A stretch of DNA of 10,315 nucleotides from JBBDWZ01 sp050732575 (GTDB taxonomy: Bacteria > Gemmatimonadota > Gemmatimonadetes > Longimicrobiales > RSA9). Shown piece after piece: positions 6,072-10,315 of this stretch. The notes under the pieces were generated by a model. It was given only the letters and a program-made list of their open reading frames with translations. It was not told the DNA's origin and searched no databases. The stretch's first letter is position 1. The number at the start of each line of letters is the position of its first letter. The stretch is from contig JBOHRF010000167.1 in NCBI GenBank assembly GCA_050732575.1, positions 1-10,315 on the forward strand. Reading direction: 5' to 3'. A program made the position numbers and the translations under genes.

Positions 6072-6647
6072 TTGAACGCCAACGCACGTGCACGAGCCCT
6101 ATCCCAGATCGATGCCTGGGCACACGGTAGATCGGCCCTCATTCGGTTGCCGCTGCTGATCTACTTTGCCTGGGTGTTTCGCAATCACCTGAACAATCCG
6201 TTTTACAACAGTTTGCCCGGCGGGCTCAACCTGGTCATTCACGAGCTGGGTCATTTCCTGTGGGCGCCGTTGGGCCAGTTCTGGTCGATTCTGGGCGGCA
6301 GCTTGACGCAATGTCTGGTGCCGGTCGTGGTCGCCGGGCTGTTTGTGCGCCAGCGTGACTACTTTGCGGTCGCCGTCACTTTCTGCTGGCTGTCCACCAA
6401 TCTGTTTGGCGTCGCCACGTATGCTGCCGACGCGCTGACCCAGCAGCTGCCGCTGGTCTCGCCCGTGGGCGACGATCCCATCCATGATTGGGGGTTCCTG
6501 CTCACCAAGTGGCAGAAGTTGAGCAGAGCCGCGCAGATCGGCGATTGGCTGCGCAACGCGGCCAGCGCATCCATGTTGATTGGCCTGGGCGGCGGCGGCT
6601 GGATCTTGTGGCGGATGCACAAATTGCGGCGCCCGCCTACACCGTAA
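6072..6647 (+). CDS. Small integral membrane protein with HELGH zinc-protease motif
   Basis: 191 residues with several hydrophobic segments (about 24-37, 71-92, 98-118, 164-181). His57-Glu-Leu-Gly-His61 in LNLVIHELGHFLWAPLG is an HExxH motif inside a hydrophobic context, as in membrane-embedded metalloproteases of the M50 type. GGSLTQCLVPVVVAGLF (75-91), a conserved-looking Asp120 in YAADAL and PIHDW (136-140) follow; one of these acidic or His residues could be a third zinc ligand. I recall uncharacterised proteins with this overall pattern but no known function. The start is TTG at 6072, the earliest plausible in-frame codon, without a clear Shine-Dalgarno sequence. With only 5 nt after the amidohydrolase stop, translation likely depends on coupling. 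Protease activity is inferred from the motif only. Confidence 0.75.
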   Translation: MNANARARALSQIDAWAHGRSALIRLPLLIYFAWVFRNHLNNPFYNSLPGGLNLVIHELGHFLWAPLGQFWSILGGSLTQCLVPVVVAGLFVRQRDYFAVAVTFCWLSTNLFGVATYAADALTQQLPLVSPVGDDPIHDWGFLLTKWQKLSRAAQIGDWLRNAASASMLIGLGGGGWILWRMHKLRRPPTP

Positions 6648-6741
6648 GCGCCTTTGCGTCCCAACATGAAGGTTGTTCCCTTTTTCTCCACGACGTAGCC
6701 TTCTCCAGGGCTTTGTTGAAGCGGCTGGGCCAATCTGCCCA

Positions 6742-6765
6742 CGGTTCCTCCCGCAGGTGGAACCG
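6742..6765. repeat. Hairpin in the leader region before the class A PBP gene
   Basis: CGGTTCC (6742-6748) and GGAACCG (6759-6765) are perfect 7-bp arms around a 10-nt loop. No T run follows on the plus strand. The 146-bp gap 6648-6793 is otherwise without a convincing plus-strand gene or a clear promoter. The hairpin ends 28 bp before the GTG start and could be leader structure, an operator or chance. Confidence 0.35.
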
Positions 6766-6793
6766 GCCATAGTCTTGCGTCGTACAGGAGATC

Positions 6794-9070
6794 GTGAATT
6801 CAAAGCTATTCAAGCGGACACGCCAGTCCTGGGAGCGCACCCGTCCCCGGCTCGAAGAGCTGGGCCGCCGCCTTCGTCTGGACCGGATCACCAATCGCCA
6901 GGTAGTGATCGCAGCGGGTCTCACGCTGGTTCTGGTGGGAGTGACGTGGCAGCGTTGTGGCTTCAAAGGTTGCCCGAATACAGACCGGCTGAGCGCCTAT
7001 CAACCCAATGGCGCTACGGTGTTGCTTGACCGGCACGGCCAACGCTTTGCCGACCTGGCGCCCGTGCGGCACCAGGTAGTGGCTTTGAAGTCTCTACCAG
7101 GTCATGTGCCGAACGCGTTTCTGTCCGTTGAAGACAAACGGTTTTACGACCACGGTGGTGTGGACTGGCGGCGCGTGATTGGCGCTTCCATGGCCAACCT
7201 GAAAGCGCGCGGCTACGCGCAGGGTTCGAGCACCATCACCATGCAGCTTGCTCGTAATCTGTTCCCCAAGCAGTTACCCCATCAGGAGCGTACGCTGCGG
7301 CGCAAGCTGCTCGAGGTGCGCGTGGCGCGTGCCATTGAGCGCGCGTTCGAGAAACACGAGATCCTGGAGTTGTACCTCAACCACATCTATTTCGGCAACG
7401 GTGCGTACGGCATCGAAGCCGCATCACAGCAGTATTTCCGCAGGTCGGCGCGCGAGCTGACACTTTCGCAGGCAGCGTTGCTGGCCGCATTGCCCAAAGC
7501 GCCCGCGCTGTACGATCCGCGCCGTCGCGCCAAGCGGGCCAAGCAGCGCCGCGATTTGGTGCTGACGCTGATGGCGGAGCAGGGTCACATTACCCGCAGA
7601 CAGGCCAGCAGCTCAAAAGCTGCACCGTTGCGCGTGCAGGCGCGCAGCCGGCGCGGCGCACAGGACGACGGATTTGCGCCGTACTTCGCGGATGCCGTGC
7701 GCAAGATCCTGGAAGACCGTTTTGGCGACCTGGTGTACGAGCGCCGCTTGACCGTGCGCACCACGCTGGACACGCGCGCGCAACGGGCGGCGGAAGAGGA
7801 AATCGCAAAACAGCTGCGTGCTATTGAAGCCGGCGAGCTCGGCCGGTGGACCGGCCCACGGTTTGTCTCAGCCGCTGAGTCCAACGAACAGGGCACACAA
7901 TACTTGCAGGGCGCAGCCGTGTTGCTCGAGGTCGGTTCCGGCGATGTGATTGCACTGGTGGGTGGGCGCGATTTTTTGGATTCGCCGTTCAACCGCGCCA
8001 CGCAGAGTCAGCGCCAGGTTGGCAGCTCGTTCAAGCCATTTGTATTTGCCGCCGCGGTTGCAGACGGTTTCATGACCAGTCAACGCATTCCCGACGAGCC
8101 CATCAGCATTCCCGTGTCGCGGCAAGTGGTCTGGGAGCCGCGCAATTTCGATGGCGAGTTCTTTGGCGAAATTTCCATGCGCCAGGCTCTGGTTGAGTCG
8201 CGCAACGTGCCCACGGTTCGCCTGGCAGCGGCCGTAGGCCTGGACGCCGTGAAGCAAACGGCTCAACGGGCGGGTCTGACCGGCGATCTCAGCACACATC
8301 CTTCCATGCCGTTGGGAACGGTGGCCAGCAGCCCGCTCGAGCTGGCGCTCGCGTATACCGTTTTCCCGGGGCTCGGCACCCGGCCTGAACCGCGCTACAT
8401 CGTCAGCGTGGAAGATGAAGAAGGCACGGTGCTCTGGTCGTCGGAGTCCGTTAGCAGCGGCGACGCCATGGACCCGCGCGTGGCCTATGTGATCACGGAC
8501 ATGCTGCGCGATGCAGTGGACCATGGCACCGGCTCGCTGGTGCGCACGGCTGGTTTCTACGGCATGTCAGCGGGCAAAACCGGCACGACCAACGAAGGCA
8601 CAGACGCCTGGTTCGTGGGCTACACGCCCGACCTGGTGGGCGCAGTGTGGATCGGCTTCGACCAACAGCGGGCCATGCCGGGCAACGCCAGTGGCGGTCG
8701 TCTGGCCGCACCGGTCTGGGGCCGCGTGATGCGTCGAGTGTACGCCAACCGGCCTGACCCGGGCGATTTCCCCGTTCCTGCCGGCGTGGTCAACCGAATG
8801 GTTGATCCGGAGACCGGCCTGGTGTTGGAGGAAGGGTGCTGGCCGCGCTGGAACGAGCCAGAGCGCGAAATATTCGTTGAAGGACTGGAGCCCGAGCAGG
8901 TCTGTCCGGAATACGGCAGTCGGTTGGGCAACTGGATCACCGGTATTTTACGCGGGCTGAAAAACGGCCGGGGAAACGACGTAGCCAACGATATTGAGGA
9001 GCTTGCCCGTCGGGCCGAAGATGCCGTACGTGGCACCGACCGGGTGCGCCGACCTCGCCCACCACGTTAG
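6794..9070 (+). CDS. mrcA: Class A penicillin-binding protein 1A (GT51 transglycosylase / transpeptidase)
   Basis: 758-residue bifunctional peptidoglycan synthase anchored in the inner membrane; it polymerises lipid II and cross-links the peptides. A basic cytoplasmic start precedes one membrane helix (about 36-51). GT51 motifs: VEDKRFYDHGGVDW (112-125; catalytic Glu113), GSSTITMQLARN (144-155), RKLLEVRVARAIE (170-182; Glu174), LYLNHIYFGNGAYGIEAA (193-210). Transpeptidase motifs: Ser411-Ser-Phe-Lys414 (SxxK), Ser469-Arg-Asn471 (SxN), and KTGT at 595-598. Distinctive are the CGFKGC cysteines (55, 60) directly after the helix and Cys682/Cys704 in the C-terminal tail, a possible disulfide. The tail 722-758 is basic and Pro/Arg-rich. 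Start GTG 6794 is the first possible after an in-frame stop at 6770; AGGAG (6786-6790) is only about 3 nt away, slightly close. The glycosyltransferase gene follows after 9 bp. The symbol is by family analogy (also called ponA). Confidence 0.94.
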   Translation: MNSKLFKRTRQSWERTRPRLEELGRRLRLDRITNRQVVIAAGLTLVLVGVTWQRCGFKGCPNTDRLSAYQPNGATVLLDRHGQRFADLAPVRHQVVALKSLPGHVPNAFLSVEDKRFYDHGGVDWRRVIGASMANLKARGYAQGSSTITMQLARNLFPKQLPHQERTLRRKLLEVRVARAIERAFEKHEILELYLNHIYFGNGAYGIEAASQQYFRRSARELTLSQAALLAALPKAPALYDPRRRAKRAKQRRDLVLTLMAEQGHITRRQASSSKAAPLRVQARSRRGAQDDGFAPYFADAVRKILEDRFGDLVYERRLTVRTTLDTRAQRAAEEEIAKQLRAIEAGELGRWTGPRFVSAAESNEQGTQYLQGAAVLLEVGSGDVIALVGGRDFLDSPFNRATQSQRQVGSSFKPFVFAAAVADGFMTSQRIPDEPISIPVSRQVVWEPRNFDGEFFGEISMRQALVESRNVPTVRLAAAVGLDAVKQTAQRAGLTGDLSTHPSMPLGTVASSPLELALAYTVFPGLGTRPEPRYIVSVEDEEGTVLWSSESVSSGDAMDPRVAYVITDMLRDAVDHGTGSLVRTAGFYGMSAGKTGTTNEGTDAWFVGYTPDLVGAVWIGFDQQRAMPGNASGGRLAAPVWGRVMRRVYANRPDPGDFPVPAGVVNRMVDPETGLVLEEGCWPRWNEPEREIFVEGLEPEQVCPEYGSRLGNWITGILRGLKNGRGNDVANDIEELARRAEDAVRGTDRVRRPRPPR

Positions 9071-9079
9071 CCGGCGCTC

Positions 9080-9766
9080 ATGGATCGTGTCATTGGACTG
9101 ATCCCCGCGTACAATGCCGCCGAATTCGTTGCCAGGGTAGTCAACAATGCCCGCCAACACGTCCCCGTAACCGTGGTTAACGACGGATCCACCGATGCCA
9201 CTGCGCAGCAAGCGCGGGCAGCCGGCGCACTCGTCATTGACCAGAATCCCAACCAGGGCAAAGGCGCTGCCCTGCAGCGCGGCTTCCGCTGGGCCCTCGA
9301 GCAGGACGTGAGCGCCGTCATCACGCTGGATGCGGACGGCCAGCACGATCCCGCGGAAATACCCCGCTTCCGCGATTGTTATCAGAAAGCTCACCCGGAT
9401 CTGATCATTGGGGCGCGCGACTTCTCGCAGATGCCGTTCGTTCGGCGCCTGTCCAACACCATTGGTCGCCGTGCCTTCTCCTGGGCCATGGGTCAACCGG
9501 TGCGGGACAACCAGTCAGGATATCGATTGTTGAGTCGAAGACTGATGGCAGCCGTGCTAACCAGTGCAGAACGCGGCTTCGAGTTCGAGATGGAAATGAT
9601 CGTCATCTGCGTGCGCAACGGCTGGCGCATGGAGTGGGTGCCCATCCGCACGATTTACGCAGATGAGAAAAGCAACATCAGACCACTGCAGCACGTGGCA
9701 AACTTCTTTCGCATGGTGTGGCGCACGCGGCGAGCGTTGCGCGCTCACGGCGCCCACTCGCCGTAG
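9080..9766 (+). CDS. Family 2 glycosyltransferase (DPM/polyprenyl-phosphate sugar transferase-like)
   Basis: 228-residue GT-A-fold transferase of family GT2. It shows LIPAYNAA (7-14), VVNDGSTD (32-39), NQGKGAALQRGF (58-69) and LDADGQHDP (83-91), whose DAD binds the metal and nucleotide sugar. It also has RDNQSGYRL (142-150) and the FEFEMEM acceptor-side segment (168-174). There are no transmembrane helices, so it resembles soluble or membrane-associated dolichyl-phosphate mannose synthase-like enzymes that load a sugar onto a polyprenyl phosphate or a glycolipid. Start ATG 9080 lies 9 bp after the PBP stop without a visible Shine-Dalgarno sequence, so translation is probably coupled to the PBP gene. 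An envelope-glycan role is suggested by that neighbour but the donor and acceptor cannot be told. Confidence 0.88.
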   Translation: MDRVIGLIPAYNAAEFVARVVNNARQHVPVTVVNDGSTDATAQQARAAGALVIDQNPNQGKGAALQRGFRWALEQDVSAVITLDADGQHDPAEIPRFRDCYQKAHPDLIIGARDFSQMPFVRRLSNTIGRRAFSWAMGQPVRDNQSGYRLLSRRLMAAVLTSAERGFEFEMEMIVICVRNGWRMEWVPIRTIYADEKSNIRPLQHVANFFRMVWRTRRALRAHGAHSP

Positions 9767-9945
9767 TCTGGCTTACCGAGCACGCCACACTCCGGACGCG
9801 GCGGGACCAGGAAGCGCAACCAATCGTCGGTTTCCCGCGCGCTGCCCAAAACATCCCAACCTTCCGGCGCTGGCAACACGGTTACCATCAGGCAAACGCT
9901 GGGCGCGGCGAATGAAGTTGGCGGCAGCAGGGTTTTCTTTTTCAT
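9745..9945 (-). CDS. Possible small protein, unknown function
   Basis: A 66-residue frame on the minus strand, beginning MKKKTLLPP and ending with PDYGEWAP. It fills the gap between the glycosyltransferase and the isomerase lipoprotein and overlaps the glycosyltransferase end by 22 bp, tail to tail. Its codons have mostly G or C in third position like real genes here, and its composition (Trp 29, 42, 64; DWLRFLVPPRP) looks protein-like. No signal peptide, motif or family is recognised. The only Shine-Dalgarno candidate is a weak AGG about 6 nt before the ATG at 9945. It could equally be a chance frame. Confidence 0.38.
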   Translation of the reverse strand: MKKKTLLPPTSFAAPSVCLMVTVLPAPEGWDVLGSARETDDWLRFLVPPRPECGVLGKPDYGEWAP

Positions 9946-9967
9946 TGGCGCCTGGCATCCTGGAGAA

Positions 9968-9977
9968 CTTCCGGAAG
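9968..9977. repeat. 10-bp palindrome in the region before the isomerase gene
   Basis: CTTCCGGAAG is a perfect palindrome lying between the possible minus-strand small gene (start 9945) and the isomerase start (10002). It may be an operator half-site or chance; a 10-bp palindrome alone is weak evidence. Confidence 0.2.
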
Positions 9978-10001
9978 AGAGTGAGAACGGAAGAAACAAC
10001 T

Positions 10002-10315
10002 TTGAAGAACCTGCGCGCGCTGGCGCCCGTGGTTCTGGGTACAATCCTGACCGCGTGTCAGCCGGAAACTGGCTGCTCGAAAGACGCGCCTGCGGGTGGC
10101 GCGTTGCTGACCAGTCCGGGCCATGAGGCGTTCCACAGAATAGCACCCGACTCCTTCCGCGCCGTTTTCGAAACGAGCCGCGGTGATTTTTCCGTACAGG
10201 TAGTGCGGGCCTGGGCGCCGCGGGGCGCCGATCGCTTCCATAATCTCGTGCACAACGGTTTTTACGATGGAACCCGTTTTTACCGCGCTGTGAGCGGCTT
10301 TGTGGTACAATGGGG
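10002..10315 (+). CDS. Cyclophilin-type peptidyl-prolyl cis-trans isomerase, lipoprotein, cut by the window edge
   Basis: The first 104 residues of a periplasmic or outer-membrane-attached cyclophilin are present; the rest lies beyond the window. The TTG at 10002 starts a typical lipoprotein signal: K2, R5, hydrophobic core, and lipobox Leu16-Thr-Ala-Cys19, so Cys19 would carry the lipid. GGAAG (9989-9993) lies 8 nt upstream. After a short linker the cyclophilin fold begins: VFETSRGDFSVQV (55-67), ADRFHNLVHNGFYDGTRFYR (76-95), SGFVVQWG (98 onward). Arg95, Phe100 and Gln103 match the catalytic Arg-Phe-Gln positions of cyclophilin A. The enzyme isomerises Xaa-Pro bonds during folding of exported proteins. 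GTG 9981 and TTG 9945 are in the same frame but would put a charged stretch before the signal peptide. Confidence 0.87.
   Translation, partial: MKNLRALAPVVLGTILTACQPETGCSKDAPAGGALLTSPGHEAFHRIAPDSFRAVFETSRGDFSVQVVRAWAPRGADRFHNLVHNGFYDGTRFYRAVSGFVVQW

Noticed and set aside
5371..6123. 250-residue minus-strand frame opposite the amidohydrolase
   Set aside because: It mirrors the codon pattern of the real gene, and the amidohydrolase has all its metal ligands.
7868..8524. 218-residue minus-strand frame opposite the PBP
   Set aside because: A shadow of the transpeptidase domain, with no independent motif or ribosome-binding site.
9945..10001. GTG 9981 or TTG 9945 as start of the isomerase lipoprotein
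   Set aside because: Both would place 7-19 mainly charged residues before the lipoprotein signal; TTG 10002 has GGAAG at 8 nt and gives a standard 18-residue signal.
1..10315. CRISPR arrays, tRNA/rRNA genes, insertion sequences, phage or toxin-antitoxin modules
   Set aside because: No regularly spaced direct repeats, no tRNA-like clover pattern, no transposase or integrase motifs, and no terminal inverted repeats with target duplications were seen by eye.

Overview
The window is a GC-rich bacterial chromosome segment of about 10.3 kb, tightly packed and rich in cell-envelope genes. The organism is Gram-negative-like, with a lipobox lipoprotein, TonB C-terminal domains and exported hydrolases. 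Several features recall Gemmatimonadota proteins: a class A PBP with a Cys-rich CGFxGCP segment just after its membrane anchor, an M56 peptidase carrying TonB domains, and a divergent type II MurB with an inserted loop. This taxonomic guess is an inference from recognition, not a search. Many genes start at GTG or TTG.

Layout. On the minus strand at the left lie the 5' part of an exported penicillin acylase-family hydrolase (cut by the window edge) and, upstream of it, murB. A 119-bp divergent region separates murB from a plus-strand blaI/blaR1-type pair. It holds two matching dyads (7-4-7 geometry, centres 32 bp apart) laid over a TTGACA promoter that would give a nearly leaderless blaI mRNA. 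The blaR1-type gene overlaps blaI by ATGA. It encodes an 861-residue M56 zinc peptidase whose C-terminal half is four successive TonB C-terminal domains in place of a penicillin-binding sensor domain. A strong hairpin closes this operon. Next come an exported metal-dependent amidohydrolase and, 5 nt later, a small membrane protein with a HELGH zinc-protease motif. After a 146-bp gap comes a bifunctional class A penicillin-binding protein (GT51 plus transpeptidase), followed at 9 bp by a family 2 glycosyltransferase. A possible small antisense gene and the first third or so of a cyclophilin-type lipoprotein peptidyl-prolyl isomerase end the window.

How they may work together. MurB makes UDP-MurNAc for peptidoglycan, and the class A PBP polymerises and cross-links it. 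BlaI/M56 pairs are classically repressor and membrane protease sensor, switched on by cell-wall stress or beta-lactams. The operators sit between blaI and murB, so the repressor could control its own operon and perhaps murB. No beta-lactamase is visible. The most unusual object is the M56 protein with four TonB domains: its signal and the job of the TonB repeats cannot be read from the sequence.
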